Assembly: GCA_021730785.1 (NCBI GenBank)
Contig: JAKFWF010000028.1
Span: forward strand, 1 to 64,000
Length of the DNA: 64,000 nt
From: Hyphomicrobiaceae bacterium
GTDB taxonomy: Bacteria > Pseudomonadota > Alphaproteobacteria > Rhizobiales > Hyphomicrobiaceae
Direction of reading: 5' to 3'
Under the pieces are notes generated by a model. That model ran no database searches. It had not been told where the DNA came from and saw only the letters and a program-made list of their open reading frames with translations. The translations under genes and the position numbers were made by a program. Numbering within the stretch: position 1 is the first letter of the stretch; the number at the start of each line of letters is the position of its first letter. Shown here piece by piece: positions 19,585 to 29,313 of this stretch.

Positions 19585-20771
19585 GGCGTCACATCGTGCC
19601 GCAACACTTGGCGGCTCAAGTCCGCCCAGCGATCGACCGCCGTATCGAGATCGAATGCCTGGGCCATGGCGGTGGAGGCAGCCGCGAAGGCCAGACGGAG
19701 ATCCGCCGAAGCGGCGAGGCGGCGCAGGGCACCCGCGAGCGCGCCCACATCGGCTGCGGGCACCACGAAGCCGTTCACCCCATCGACCACCAGATCATGG
19801 GCAGCCCCGACGCGGTCCGACACGATGACCGGCAATCCCGCGCCGACCGCCTCGTTGACCACCACGCCCCAACCGTCGTGACGGCTCGGCAGCACGAACA
19901 TGTCGGCTGCAGCGAATACCTCGGGAAGCTCGGCCGGCTGTCGAAAGCCCAGGAACACGACCCGGTCCTTGAGGTCGTCAGGAACTCCGGCTGCGATCGC
20001 CGAACGCAGCGGTCCGTCGCCGAGCAACAGCAGCCGAAGTCGCGGTCGCTCCCGTGCGATCTGCAGGAATGCCGCCAACAGGATATCGATGCCCTTGCGT
20101 TCGATGAACTGCCCGCTGAACAGCACGTCGATCGTCTCGCGCCGCGCCCCGGCCGCTGCCCGTCTCGCCGCACGATAGGGCGCGAGGTCGCAGAAGTAGG
20201 GAATGTTGAACACCGGCTTGCCGGGCAACGCGCGCTGATACACGGGCACGGCCCATGTGCCGATGGCGGCTATTGCAGTGGCGTCGCGAAGCGGTCGCTG
20301 CAGGACATTTCGAATCATGGTGCCAACCCTGCCGCGCGACTGGAAGCCAGGGCGCTCGCCCCAGAACACCCACGGCCTCCGCCTGCGCGTCAGATGACGC
20401 ATGGCCACCTGCGCGGTCGGCGCCGAATAGTCGCTAACGATGTGCAAATCGGCATCGTCCGCATCGATTGCGCGCATAATGCCCGGGTTCCAATGCGCCG
20501 ACGCGCCGAGCCATTTCAACGTCCGGCCCGGGAGTACCGACTCGAACGCTGTTGCCGGCGTCGCCAACCACCTATGGTCGCGCGACGTCATCGTATAGTA
20601 GTGCACGCGCACCTCGAAGCGGCCCGACGCGTTCAACGCTCGAAACAAATCCCGCTGGTACGGCGAGGGAAGCACTGTGAGAAACGTCAGGCGCAGTTTC
20701 GGGCTGGCCGCATTCCCGTCCGGCCTGGCGCCAGGCGGATTCGTGGTCAAAATCGATCGCTCTCTCAACAC
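19581..20771 (-). CDS. GT4-family glycosyltransferase
   Basis: This GT-B glycosyltransferase of about 396 residues has FLTVLPSPYQRDLF at the acceptor site, FSGQFIERKGIDILL in the donor domain, and HDGWGVVVNEAVGAGLPVI in the position of the E-x7-E loop. An aspartate (D of HDGW) replaces the usual first glutamate; this is a common variant. The start is set at GTG 20771, four bases after GGGGAGG. A TTG at 20792 would extend it by seven residues but leaves that Shine-Dalgarno inside the gene. It is the first of three ATGA-coupled GT4 genes. Confidence 0.85.
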   Translation of the reverse strand: MLRERSILTTNPPGARPDGNAASPKLRLTFLTVLPSPYQRDLFRALNASGRFEVRVHYYTMTSRDHRWLATPATAFESVLPGRTLKWLGASAHWNPGIMRAIDADDADLHIVSDYSAPTAQVAMRHLTRRRRPWVFWGERPGFQSRGRVGTMIRNVLQRPLRDATAIAAIGTWAVPVYQRALPGKPVFNIPYFCDLAPYRAARRAAAGARRETIDVLFSGQFIERKGIDILLAAFLQIARERPRLRLLLLGDGPLRSAIAAGVPDDLKDRVVFLGFRQPAELPEVFAAADMFVLPSRHDGWGVVVNEAVGAGLPVIVSDRVGAAHDLVVDGVNGFVVPAADVGALAGALRRLAASADLRLAFAAASTAMAQAFDLDTAVDRWADLSRQVLRHDVTP

Positions 20772-20811
20772 GTGACCTCCCCGATCTGCCAAACAATCAT
20801 TGCCAGCGATC

Positions 20812-22248
20812 TCACAAACCTACCGGGCCAAGCCCCTGACGCGTTTCGGCGGACCGCTGCATGGCATTGGCGTCTTCCCGATCCGCCCCAGCAGATTGAG
20901 CGCCGTACTGCTGCTGCCGCGATTCCAGGAACAATCGCCCGTAAAACCACAGCGCGATGGCCGGCAAGGTGGCCGGGACCACCTGCAGCACACTGCGCAT
21001 CGCCAGGGCAAACGCAACGAACCCGGACAGATACAGCAGAACCGCGAAATCGTTCCGCAAGTCGACGCGGAAGGTGTCCCACCAGCGACCGAGAAAACCG
21101 AGAAACAAGCCGCAGATCAGCACGCCGAACAGGCCGCCCCCGATGAACGCTTCTCCCACGAACGTCGCCGACAGCGTCAGGCCTTCTGCACCGAGCGCTT
21201 CCTCGATACCGGTCGACAGACCTTCCGGCTTGCCGGGCCACAGGGTCCGCGGAATGGGCTTGGTGAGGGCGTGATAGGGAATTTCCAATCCAAGAAAACT
21301 GATCGGATCGGGGAACAACTCCACCAACCGGCTGATATTTATAATATTATTGTCAATAAACAATGTTTCGAATTGATTATCCTCGATCGAAAAATTACTC
21401 AATCCGACGTTTCGGAATTCGAGCATCAAGATCGTCGCCGCGACAGACACCACCCCAAGGACGCCAGCCGACAGCAAGGCCCGCGACAACGTCATCGTTC
21501 TGTGAAACAGGAAGTAGCCAACCGCAAAGGTCAGTGCGGTTGTCAAAAAACTGCTCCGCGTCCCGCCGGCGAAGGCCCGGAACAGCGTCAACAGAAGGAT
21601 CGCGACCACCACGATCAGCTGCAGCGCGGAATAGTCCCGCCACCTTGCGAAGATCATACCCGCGATCGGCGGCAACAGCGCGATCAGCAAGGCGAATTCG
21701 CCGAGCAGCACCGTCCAATCGCCCAGGCGCCCCCGGCTCCACGGTTGGCTGAACCGCGGGCCGGCGATCTGCTCGATCAGAGTTATCGGGTTGAAGTCGA
21801 CGGCAATCAGCATATTCAAGTAGCCGAAAATCGCGCACAACAAGTAAAGCGCAAAGGCAGCTCGAGTCGGCATCACCGGCAGCGTCCGCATCAGATCGGG
21901 AGTGGGTCGATAGAAATGCCGTCCCAAGGTCAGGCCAGCAAAACCCACCAATACCGCTTCAGTTCCAGTGGCTGCCGCCCTTGAACTGATCACGAGTTCG
22001 AAGCTCGGTTGCGGGAACAGGAATTCCAGAAGCGTCAAAAGATAGAGGGCAATGAGCATCAGAAAATCAACCCGGACCACATTACCGGCTCGATCGAGCG
22101 CCTCAATCGCCACTGCGATCAGAATGCCCACCCCGACGATGTAGGCCGTGGTCGAGAAAATCGTATTGGGATCGGCCGCAGGCAACAGCACATATGCCGT
22201 GAGATAGCTCACCAGCAGCACAAGCGTCGACATCACTGAGGTGGGCAT
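20812..22248 (-). CDS. Wzy-like O-antigen/polysaccharide polymerase, integral membrane
   Basis: This 478-residue protein has about ten to twelve hydrophobic helices and one large soluble loop (about residues 285-355). That loop contains SRLVELFPDP and RTLWPGKPEG, a pattern seen in oligosaccharide repeat-unit polymerases. Wzy enzymes join lipid-linked repeat units on the periplasmic side. The tail after the last helix is short and polar. It lies 20 bases after one glycosyltransferase gene and 40 bases before the next. It is unexpected beside a Wzm/Wzt exporter, since Wzy normally works with a Wzx flippase and none is visible here. An O-antigen ligase-like role is the main alternative. Confidence 0.75.
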   Translation of the reverse strand: MPTSVMSTLVLLVSYLTAYVLLPAADPNTIFSTTAYIVGVGILIAVAIEALDRAGNVVRVDFLMLIALYLLTLLEFLFPQPSFELVISSRAAATGTEAVLVGFAGLTLGRHFYRPTPDLMRTLPVMPTRAAFALYLLCAIFGYLNMLIAVDFNPITLIEQIAGPRFSQPWSRGRLGDWTVLLGEFALLIALLPPIAGMIFARWRDYSALQLIVVVAILLLTLFRAFAGGTRSSFLTTALTFAVGYFLFHRTMTLSRALLSAGVLGVVSVAATILMLEFRNVGLSNFSIEDNQFETLFIDNNIINISRLVELFPDPISFLGLEIPYHALTKPIPRTLWPGKPEGLSTGIEEALGAEGLTLSATFVGEAFIGGGLFGVLICGLFLGFLGRWWDTFRVDLRNDFAVLLYLSGFVAFALAMRSVLQVVPATLPAIALWFYGRLFLESRQQQYGAQSAGADREDANAMQRSAETRQGLGPVGL

Positions 22249-22268
22249 CTGCCGGTCTCTACCAAACT

Positions 22269-23558
22269 TCAGCTTGCCAAATTCGCTGCAACAAATTGAG
22301 CCCTGCTCTCGACCAGCTTTGACAGAACAACATCCGGCAAAAACCCACGGCTCCTCACCACTGCCTGCCGGGACATTTCACCCAGAGCTTCGGGATGCTC
22401 GAGACACCACGAAACAGCGTCGCAGATTGCGGGCGCTGTAACCGCTGGCAGCCTCAACCCGTTCCGCCTGTCGATGACCACATCACCGCAGCGCTGCGAG
22501 GCGATGACTGGAAGACCTGCCGCCATGGCCTCCAACTGGGTGAGCCCGAAGCCATCCGAGATGCTGGGAAAGAGGAAGACGTCGGCGTCCGCGTAGTGCC
22601 GGGCCGCCTCGCTCCTTGGCACTGCTCCACGCCAGCGGATCTGCGATGCCGTCGACAGTTCGGCCGGCAACGTGATCCCTGGCGGCCCGATGAACGTAAA
22701 CTCGACCGGTTGGCCGGCCAGTCGGCGCGCGGCTTCCACCGCTTCTACAATCCCCTTGCGGATGATCAGTGATCCAAGGAACAGCACGCGCAGCGGCCGG
22801 GCTGGCGTGAACCCTGATGGATACTGGCGCGGCGCCGGCGCAAGTCCAGCTGGCGCCTCGTAGCACAGGGGAAGTACTTCGATCTTTTCGACGCCAATGC
22901 CCTTGGCGAGAAGCGCTTCCCTCGACCACGCCGAATTGACGATGATGCGATCAGCGATACTGCATTCCTGCCGCCAGTGCTCCCAGTACCGGGGCGGGAC
23001 CGGCTGCCAGTCCGGCTTGAAGTGCTGTCGTCCTGCAACCGCGCCAGCGACGATGTCGTCTTCGAGCGGTCCGGGATCGATCTGGCAAAGCACCGTGCGC
23101 GCCCCTTGGCTCTGCGCGTACTGAAAGATCCGCCGCGCGGCATAGCTGTACGCCATCACGGTTGGTGCTGGTCCGCCGGCACTGTGCAGAAGCGCATGAT
23201 GCGACAGGGCTGCCACCACGCGATCCTGGAACCATTCATTGCGGGCCATGATGCGCGACCATCCCCGGTCACGGGCCCAGAACCGCGCCTTGGCCTCGAA
23301 ACCCAGCAGCGCTGCCGTGAAGTGATGAACGGTGGCAGCCGCCAGGGCCGGATGAAAGCGCTCGGCGAGCCGTCGCGAATTGACCAGGCGAGGCGTTGCC
23401 GGATCACGCCACGCGTCAGTCAGTAGCGCCTTGAGCCGCCCCTGTCGATGCAGATGTACTGGGATCGCATAGTGCTCGCGCGCGCCGAGCTGGCAACAAA
23501 TCCAGTCCCTGTCCGGCGACTGCAACGTACCAGGCGATCCGTTTGCAGATCGGCTCAT
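22269..23558 (-). CDS. GT4-family glycosyltransferase
   Basis: This GT-B enzyme of about 429 residues has LRVLFLGSLIIRKGI in the donor domain and SDGFGLTQLEAMAAGLPVIAS around the E-x7-E-type loop. An unusually long N-terminal half (about 270 residues) contains HYAIPVHLHRQGRL. The start is placed at 23558, whose ATG overlaps the TGA of the preceding GT2 gene. A frame extension upstream of this would lie wholly inside that gene. The Wzy-like polymerase follows 20 bases later. Confidence 0.85.
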   Translation of the reverse strand: MSRSANGSPGTLQSPDRDWICCQLGAREHYAIPVHLHRQGRLKALLTDAWRDPATPRLVNSRRLAERFHPALAAATVHHFTAALLGFEAKARFWARDRGWSRIMARNEWFQDRVVAALSHHALLHSAGGPAPTVMAYSYAARRIFQYAQSQGARTVLCQIDPGPLEDDIVAGAVAGRQHFKPDWQPVPPRYWEHWRQECSIADRIIVNSAWSREALLAKGIGVEKIEVLPLCYEAPAGLAPAPRQYPSGFTPARPLRVLFLGSLIIRKGIVEAVEAARRLAGQPVEFTFIGPPGITLPAELSTASQIRWRGAVPRSEAARHYADADVFLFPSISDGFGLTQLEAMAAGLPVIASQRCGDVVIDRRNGLRLPAVTAPAICDAVSWCLEHPEALGEMSRQAVVRSRGFLPDVVLSKLVESRAQFVAANLAS

Positions 23559-24490
23559 GGCCCGGCGCCGTGGCTGCTCGCACGCTCGCCACGCCGCAGC
23601 GCGCGCACGATCTGCAAGGTCGCCGGCTTGACCGGGCGGCGAATGGCACGATGGCGCCAGAGTTGGGCTGGAATCGCCAGAATTCCCCTGATCACGCCCT
23701 GTCGCCGATGATTGCGGATGAGCCACGTGATGCGGCTGGCGACCTGCAGCAGGCCGATGCCGAAGTGGCTCCAGGGATACCGCGCATAGGCCAGCAGGGC
23801 GAGGTTGGAAATGCTCGCAGCCGTCACCTCAGGCTTCGCATGATGGGTGAGCATCGTCGCATGCCGAATACGAAGGTCATGCGAATGCAGCACCACGCCG
23901 CCGCCGTCATGAATCTGCAGCGTCAGGTCCGCTTCCTCCATGCCGTAGGCGACGGCCAAGGGCACATAGCCGCCGGTGGCGCAAAAAGCTTGTCGGCGGT
24001 ACGCGCACCCGCAGCCGATGAAGTCGGCAACGATGATCGTGTGGTCACTCCGGGCCACGATCGACTCGCCATCGTGAAAGATCGAAGCGACGACCACGTG
24101 GGCTTCCGGATGCGTCCGAAAGAGCTGCACGACAGCGGCGAAATAGTCGGCATCAACGGGAAAGGAGTCATCGTCGAAGCTCGCGATGATGTCGTTGCGC
24201 GCCGCAGCGACGAGCCGGTTGCGACCACCGCCCGGACCCATCCGTTGGTCGCTCCGCAAGATCCGCGTCTCCGGATGCGCCTTCGCTAGCGCCGGCCCGC
24301 TCACGTGATCGCCCGCATCGATGTGAACAATGATTTCGTCTGGCGCCGGCACGCAGGCCTTGATCCTGTCGATGGTCGCCAACAGCCGATCGGGCCGGTT
24401 CCAGGTCGGGATGATCGCCGATACCGCAATCGTCCTTGCTGTCGGCTGATCGTGCCGGGTTCCGCCCGCCTGCTCGAGAACATCCGACAT
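23555..24490 (-). CDS. GT2-family glycosyltransferase
   Basis: This 311-residue GT-A fold enzyme opens with VSAIIPTWNRPDRL, has the metal-binding triple aspartate in SFDDDSF, and later GMEEADLTLQIHD, the usual acid/base region of inverting GT2 enzymes. The basic C-terminus (about 255-311) may contact membrane lipid. It shares a TGATG overlap with the upstream acyltransferase gene and an ATGA overlap with the next GT4 gene. Donor sugar not assignable. Confidence 0.87.
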   Translation of the reverse strand: MSDVLEQAGGTRHDQPTARTIAVSAIIPTWNRPDRLLATIDRIKACVPAPDEIIVHIDAGDHVSGPALAKAHPETRILRSDQRMGPGGGRNRLVAAARNDIIASFDDDSFPVDADYFAAVVQLFRTHPEAHVVVASIFHDGESIVARSDHTIIVADFIGCGCAYRRQAFCATGGYVPLAVAYGMEEADLTLQIHDGGGVVLHSHDLRIRHATMLTHHAKPEVTAASISNLALLAYARYPWSHFGIGLLQVASRITWLIRNHRRQGVIRGILAIPAQLWRHRAIRRPVKPATLQIVRALRRGERASSHGAGP

Positions 24491-25068
24491 CAGACCTCCG
24501 CCCGGCGTGCCGACGTGCTTGCCGCCACGCCAGCCACCACGGCGCCCGCCGGAACCGATTTCGTCACGATGGCGCCGGCAGCAACAATGGCACCGGTGCC
24601 GATGGTCACTCCCTTGAGAATGATCGCCCCGGCGCCGATCCAGACGTTGTCTTCGATCACAACGGGCGCACTGATCAAGGGTTGCCCGCTCACCTTGGTG
24701 CCAGGGGCGCGCCCGTGATCATGGTCGGTGATGTAGCAGAACGGCCCGATCATGCAGTCACGCCCGATGCGGATGCTGTCCGAGGCATCGAACATCGTCA
24801 TGCGGTTGCAATAGGTTCCAGCGCCGAATTTCAGCCGCGGCACATTTCGACGCTCACCCGTCGTCAGCAGAACGACCCCCCGATCGAGCGCCACGCCATC
24901 CCCGAGTTCAATATCCCATGGGTTGCGTGGAACTTCGATCGCCCGAACCCAGCAGCGCCGACCGATCCGCATACCAAGCACGCGCAACCGCACAATGCGC
25001 ACCCGCATGGCAATGGCGCCGGGATAGCGGATGAGGCGGTTGGTGGTAACGTCGGTTGAGTTTTGCAT
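24490..25068 (-). CDS. Hexapeptide-repeat acyltransferase
   Basis: This left-handed beta-helix acyltransferase of about 192 residues has isoleucine-rich hexapeptide turns, the [12 protein letters not shown] loop that holds the likely catalytic histidine, and C-terminal [17 protein letters not shown]. It resembles maltose/galactoside-type O-acetyltransferases of polysaccharide loci. The start at ATG 25068 is preferred because the arrangement of turns begins just after it; a further 30 residues of open frame upstream look atypical. It heads the second minus-strand run, divergent from the methyltransferase gene. Confidence 0.82.
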   Translation of the reverse strand: MQNSTDVTTNRLIRYPGAIAMRVRIVRLRVLGMRIGRRCWVRAIEVPRNPWDIELGDGVALDRGVVLLTTGERRNVPRLKFGAGTYCNRMTMFDASDSIRIGRDCMIGPFCYITDHDHGRAPGTKVSGQPLISAPVVIEDNVWIGAGAIILKGVTIGTGAIVAAGAIVTKSVPAGAVVAGVAASTSARRAEV

Positions 25069-25190
25069 ATTACCGAACAGCGCGATCAGACGGCAGCGAG
25101 ACCGACTTTCCCGGATACGAAAAGTTTGACTTTTCACACCCGTTGGGCCAATGGCCACTGCAAATGAACATTTTTATGGAGCCTTCCCGC

Positions 25191-25895
25191 ATGCGCAAGT
25201 ACATTCAAATTGCTTCGCGCACCACATCATTGCTGATGAAGCCCGGTGGATTTAACCAAATTGCCCGCCGATTGCGCACCATGGCACTTGAACGATATTA
25301 CGGAATCGAAACGAACAAGGTCGTTTACCTGTCTGAACTTGCACTCGATCATGCGGAACGACGTGAATATGCGCCGGTCGATTTCAATGATTTTGATACC
25401 CTATTGGCAAGGCTTACAGTCACCAAGGAGCAAAACATCTTCATAGATTTTGGCTCTGGAATGGGGCGGGCCCTGGTTCTTGCTGCCCGCGCGCCATTCA
25501 AGAAAGTAATCGGCATTGAACTCTCCGACGATCTTAATGATATCGCACGGAAGAACATCTCCCGAGCCATGCCACGCCTGCGTTGCAGGAACATTGAAGT
25601 CGTTTCGATCGATGCCACCGAGGCAGAGTTTCCAAATGATCCAACTGTGATGTTCTTCAACAACCCATTCTCTGGTGAAATATTGGATCGCGTCCTGCAA
25701 AACATTCGTCGTTCACATTCATTGAATCCACGATCAATCACAATCGTCTGCAATCTGCCGGCAAAAAGTGCGTTCTATGAGCAGATTTCTAAAGTCGAGT
25801 GGCTCGATCACAAGGAAAGCATGACATTGAGCCAGGGCGCGCGGATTGGGCTCATTTATGAGGTGAAGCAACGCGGCCGTGGACTTGCCGCTTGA
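25191..25895 (+). CDS. Class I SAM-dependent methyltransferase-like protein
   Basis: This protein of about 234 residues has the SAM-binding glycine loop IFIDFGSGMGRAL, an acidic strand end (VIGIELSDD), IDATEAEF, and FFNNPFS in the position of motif IV. It is the only plus-strand gene in the 35-kb minus-strand run and has visibly lower GC and different codon use, which points to separate acquisition. ATG 25191 is chosen because GGAG lies nine bases upstream; ATG 25164 and 25176 are alternatives. Its 3' end overlaps the convergent acyltransferase gene by 44 bases. The substrate (sugar, lipid or peptide) is unknown. Confidence 0.8.
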   Translation: MRKYIQIASRTTSLLMKPGGFNQIARRLRTMALERYYGIETNKVVYLSELALDHAERREYAPVDFNDFDTLLARLTVTKEQNIFIDFGSGMGRALVLAARAPFKKVIGIELSDDLNDIARKNISRAMPRLRCRNIEVVSIDATEAEFPNDPTVMFFNNPFSGEILDRVLQNIRRSHSLNPRSITIVCNLPAKSAFYEQISKVEWLDHKESMTLSQGARIGLIYEVKQRGRGLAA

Positions 25896-26913
25896 CAAAA
25901 TCGCGCAATTCCCTGCTGCCGGGCACCCCTGCGATCAGTCGCCGTACAGTGCGACGAAACCGCAGTGGCCCGGCCAATTCAACACTTCCCGATGCAATCA
26001 CGCGGTCACCAGTTTTGAGTTGCTCCTTATATCTCTGGTCGCCCTTGCCAAAATCGATGACCGACGGCCGGCCTGCGCCCGCACTTTTCAACATCTGCAC
26101 CAGCAGACTCAAGCCGGTTGAATACTTCGCAAAATCACGATCATAGGCCGGAAACCAGTAGTGCCACGCGCCCTGGGATGCGATTCCCAGATGCCCTGCA
26201 ACTGGCTTATCTCCAGCATACAGCATCGACACGCATCCAGTTAGCTCAGCCGACCTGCATGCGGCCAGATTTTGCAGCGTCCGCCTGATCCAATCTGCTG
26301 CCAGCACGTCATCGACCCCCGACACATTGTATTGTGCCGATTTCCACTTCAACACAGTCTCAAAGTCCTGCCGAGCATGACTGTCAACATCGAACCGCAA
26401 GGGGCCAACGTCGCGTGAAAGTCGCCGCTCTTTCGTGCCGCATTGACTGAAAATCTGGGTGCCGGATGTTTTCTTGGCCGCCACATAACTTTCAAACCCG
26501 TTCGATACGTCGGCGAACGGTGACGTCTCGGTGACGCGGTGGTAGCGGCTGAATGCAGTTTGGTTGGCAAGCAAGTGATCGAAATCCCAGGCCACCAAAC
26601 GGCATGCCCTGAGAAGGTCCGGGACATGAATTTCGAGTTGCGGGTCGGCAATCAGGCCGTGGAAATCCGACAGATGCAGCCCGATGGCTCGGCCAATCCG
26701 ATCCAGGCCGCAGTGGAATGGCAGGATGCCGACGACCGCCGCCCCCTCTTCGATCAAGGCGATTTCGACATCGTCGCGAGCGTTGCCGACCGCCACGGTA
26801 AACTCAGGCGCAAAGAACGGACTGCCTAGTGCCGGGTCCCGGCTCTGCAGGCTCTTCCAGCGGGCCAGTAAGCCTGCATCCAGGTCGCTTACTTTGACAA
26901 CCCGAAATCTCAT
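25852..26913 (-). CDS. CelD/BcsL-family GNAT-like N-acyltransferase
   Basis: This 353-residue protein resembles the CelD/BcsL acetyltransferase family (GNAT_6/FemAB-like fold). It has SPFFAPEFTVAV near the N-terminus, a central long helix region, and GHLGIASQGAWHYWFPAYDRDF with YSTGLSLLVQML, typical of the acyl-CoA half. It overlaps the PIG-L deacetylase stop by ATGA. That pairing suggests a remodelling step: deacetylation of an N-acetyl sugar, then re-acylation of the freed amine. It ends the first minus-strand run and overlaps the convergent methyltransferase gene. Confidence 0.82.
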   Translation of the reverse strand: MRFRVVKVSDLDAGLLARWKSLQSRDPALGSPFFAPEFTVAVGNARDDVEIALIEEGAAVVGILPFHCGLDRIGRAIGLHLSDFHGLIADPQLEIHVPDLLRACRLVAWDFDHLLANQTAFSRYHRVTETSPFADVSNGFESYVAAKKTSGTQIFSQCGTKERRLSRDVGPLRFDVDSHARQDFETVLKWKSAQYNVSGVDDVLAADWIRRTLQNLAACRSAELTGCVSMLYAGDKPVAGHLGIASQGAWHYWFPAYDRDFAKYSTGLSLLVQMLKSAGAGRPSVIDFGKGDQRYKEQLKTGDRVIASGSVELAGPLRFRRTVRRLIAGVPGSRELRDFVKRQVHGRVASPHK

Positions 26914-28394
26914 GCCGCTACCGCGGCTTTGGACGTTTCAGGATCCAGCGGGATGCCGTTTCGCGATCCACTTTCGCCAGCAACCCGATCCCCAAGCACA
27001 AGTGCCACGGCCCTGGTGCACGAGTAGACAAGGAAAAATTCCTCAGACCGGATCGATCGGCGCAGCAGATCGGTATCGGGGTGACTGCGACCGAGGATCA
27101 ACTGCCGGATCGTGCGGCGCAACAAGTCCAGCCATGCCTTTGCTAGGGGGCGTGCCTCACCTGCGATTGCACGCAGATCGCGCATGCCCTCGAGCGCACA
27201 ATACTTTCGCGCCATCTGCGCAGGCGTCAGAGACTGGCAGAACACTGCATCGGGCATCGGTAGCGTCCTGCCGGCCATATTGGGCACCGGCGCCGGCCCA
27301 CCTGCAGGCCCAAGCGGATGCGCTTCGGAAAAGTACGGATGCACGATGTAGAACAACAATTGTCCATCTCTACGCTTGGCACGCAGCAGCGCCTCACACA
27401 CCGCTTGGGCCGTGGCAACGTGGTCGGGATGGGTTTCGATCCAAGGACACGGCGCCACGATCACGTCTGGCTTCAGCCGCTCGATGACGAGGACGAGATC
27501 GTCGACCAGGGACGTCCAACTTTTCACGGCCTGTCTCGGAATCCAGTCCGGATTGAGTGCACGCAGGCGGCCCGGCAGGCGCTCAGGCGCACGATCTTCG
27601 GGCCGGCCTTGTTCACCAGCACGACGCAGCGCAGCCAATTCCCCATCCGGATAGCACAGGTTGCCGATCCTGCTGGATGGGATGCCCGCGATCAGCGGTG
27701 CTGCGAGGCTATCCGCCACACGGACCTGGGCAACGTCCGCCCGCGGCAACGGCTCGCGGCCCAGATTGGTCGAATAGGGCTTCGTCGTCGCATCACCTGT
27801 GGTAATGGTCAGAACGTGGGCTTGATCAGCAAACGCCTCATAGAGACCATAGGCGGCGATCTCGGCATCGTCGGGATGCGGCGCAACTACCAGAATGGCA
27901 TCTTCGCGAGCGATCGCCTCCCTAACCAGATGCAATCTGACCCAGCCGGACGACCACGCCAGATGGCGCCCATGCAGGGCAATTCTGCCGTCCGACGACA
28001 ACAGCTGCGGCAACAGCGCGGTCAAGGGGATCAGGCGGCGTCCCCTTGTGCCGCGCTCGATTGGCATGCGAAGGCTGCCGTCGCCTGCGGCCAGTGCGAG
28101 GCAAGGGTCGAGGTGCTGGCCAAGCATCGTCGACCGGAAGTCGAGTTCTATGTAGGCAGCACTCGCGGAGTGCGCCATCGGCGGAATTCGAACGAACTCC
28201 GACGTGCACCTGACGGCGATGACCTCAACGCGATCCGCAAGGCAATCCGGCACCAGATCCTGACGTGGATCGTAGCCGATCAGGGCGACATAGCACCGGG
28301 CGCGAAATCGCAGCACCAGCGCACTTGCGATGCCGGCAACGCCGAAGGCAGCGAGGATGAGGAACCACAGGAGAGCACTCGGAAAATCGATCAC
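26910..28394 (-). CDS. PIG-L-family zinc-dependent N-deacetylase, membrane-anchored
   Basis: This protein of about 494 residues has one N-terminal transmembrane segment (about 5-28), then roughly 130 residues of uncertain role, and a LmbE/PIG-L domain. The zinc motif HPDDAE starts near residue 173, and a second motif (ETHPDHVATA) lies near 335. PIG-L enzymes remove acetyl groups from N-acetyl sugars such as GlcNAc-linked lipids. The start is placed at GTG 28394, which overlaps the TGA of the preceding GT2 gene (GTGA). It is followed by an ATGA-coupled N-acyltransferase. Confidence 0.88.
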   Translation of the reverse strand: MIDFPSALLWFLILAAFGVAGIASALVLRFRARCYVALIGYDPRQDLVPDCLADRVEVIAVRCTSEFVRIPPMAHSASAAYIELDFRSTMLGQHLDPCLALAAGDGSLRMPIERGTRGRRLIPLTALLPQLLSSDGRIALHGRHLAWSSGWVRLHLVREAIAREDAILVVAPHPDDAEIAAYGLYEAFADQAHVLTITTGDATTKPYSTNLGREPLPRADVAQVRVADSLAAPLIAGIPSSRIGNLCYPDGELAALRRAGEQGRPEDRAPERLPGRLRALNPDWIPRQAVKSWTSLVDDLVLVIERLKPDVIVAPCPWIETHPDHVATAQAVCEALLRAKRRDGQLLFYIVHPYFSEAHPLGPAGGPAPVPNMAGRTLPMPDAVFCQSLTPAQMARKYCALEGMRDLRAIAGEARPLAKAWLDLLRRTIRQLILGRSHPDTDLLRRSIRSEEFFLVYSCTRAVALVLGDRVAGESGSRNGIPLDPETSKAAVAA

Positions 28395-29299
28395 GCGAGC
28401 CCCCGCAGCCACCGCACTGCGCTAAGCAGGGGAAACCCGAGGAGGTAGCGCCACCGGCCGAGCATCAGATGCCAAAGTCCGGTGGACCGATAAATGGCCC
28501 AGGCGGTGCCGACGGCCCCGGCGTCCAGCAGTTGCAGGCTGGCGGGCCGCGTATGCTGAGTAATGATGCTGCGACGATCACGAGCGCGCGCGCGACCGCC
28601 AGGATAAACGCCGGCCTGTTCGTGTTCGACGAGCAGGCGTGCGCCTGCTGCCGTGTTGCCGACGTGGGCGGTGGCACTGGCCGAATGGCGGCGCCAGCCA
28701 AGGGTCGCTGGCGCCAGGATCTGGACGAACCCAGCCGCCGTGCCCATTTTCAGGATCAAATCGTGATCTTCGCCGTTGAGACGTCGATCAGTGAACCCGC
28801 CTGACTTGATGAGTACGTCGCGGCGGATCGTGGCCGCACCCGAGCCGACGTAGTAGCCATGATGGCACGCACTCAAATAATCATCGAATACTTCTGCCCT
28901 GAGCGGCTCGAGCATAACGTTCGCGAGTTCGGCTTCGTCGCGAAATTCACGTATGAAGCCCGCAACAAGCGCCGGATTATTGTGATTTCTTATCATTTCG
29001 TGAATGACACGCAGCGACCATGGGAACCAGCGATCGTCGCTGTCGAGAAAGGAAACATACGTTCCCTTCGCGACTGCAATCCCTGCGTTTCTTGCGGCAC
29101 CTGAGCCGCGATTGGACTGCCGCACGATCCGAATGCGTGAGCCGTAGGTCTTCAGGAGTTCGGGAGTGCCATCCGTCGATCCATCGTCGACGACAATCAG
29201 TTCCCAGTCCTGGTAGTCCTGCAAGAACACGCTGGCAAGCGTGCCTGCAAGGTAGTGGGCCCTGTTGAAGGTTGGAATGACGACCGAGATTTCTGGCAT
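28391..29299 (-). CDS. GT2-family glycosyltransferase
   Basis: This GT-A enzyme of about 302 residues begins PEISVVIPTFNRAHYL, has VVDDGSTDG at the nucleotide site, FLDSDDRW as the DxD-like metal site, and NGEDHDLILK as the catalytic-base region. The start at ATG 29299 is chosen because the conserved fold begins immediately there; it lies 14 bases after the upstream stop. An upstream open frame overlaps the previous gene and has no family similarity. Donor unknown. Confidence 0.87.
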   Translation of the reverse strand: MPEISVVIPTFNRAHYLAGTLASVFLQDYQDWELIVVDDGSTDGTPELLKTYGSRIRIVRQSNRGSGAARNAGIAVAKGTYVSFLDSDDRWFPWSLRVIHEMIRNHNNPALVAGFIREFRDEAELANVMLEPLRAEVFDDYLSACHHGYYVGSGAATIRRDVLIKSGGFTDRRLNGEDHDLILKMGTAAGFVQILAPATLGWRRHSASATAHVGNTAAGARLLVEHEQAGVYPGGRARARDRRSIITQHTRPASLQLLDAGAVGTAWAIYRSTGLWHLMLGRWRYLLGFPLLSAVRWLRGLA

Positions 29300-29313
29300 C
29301 GGGGTGGTCAAAT

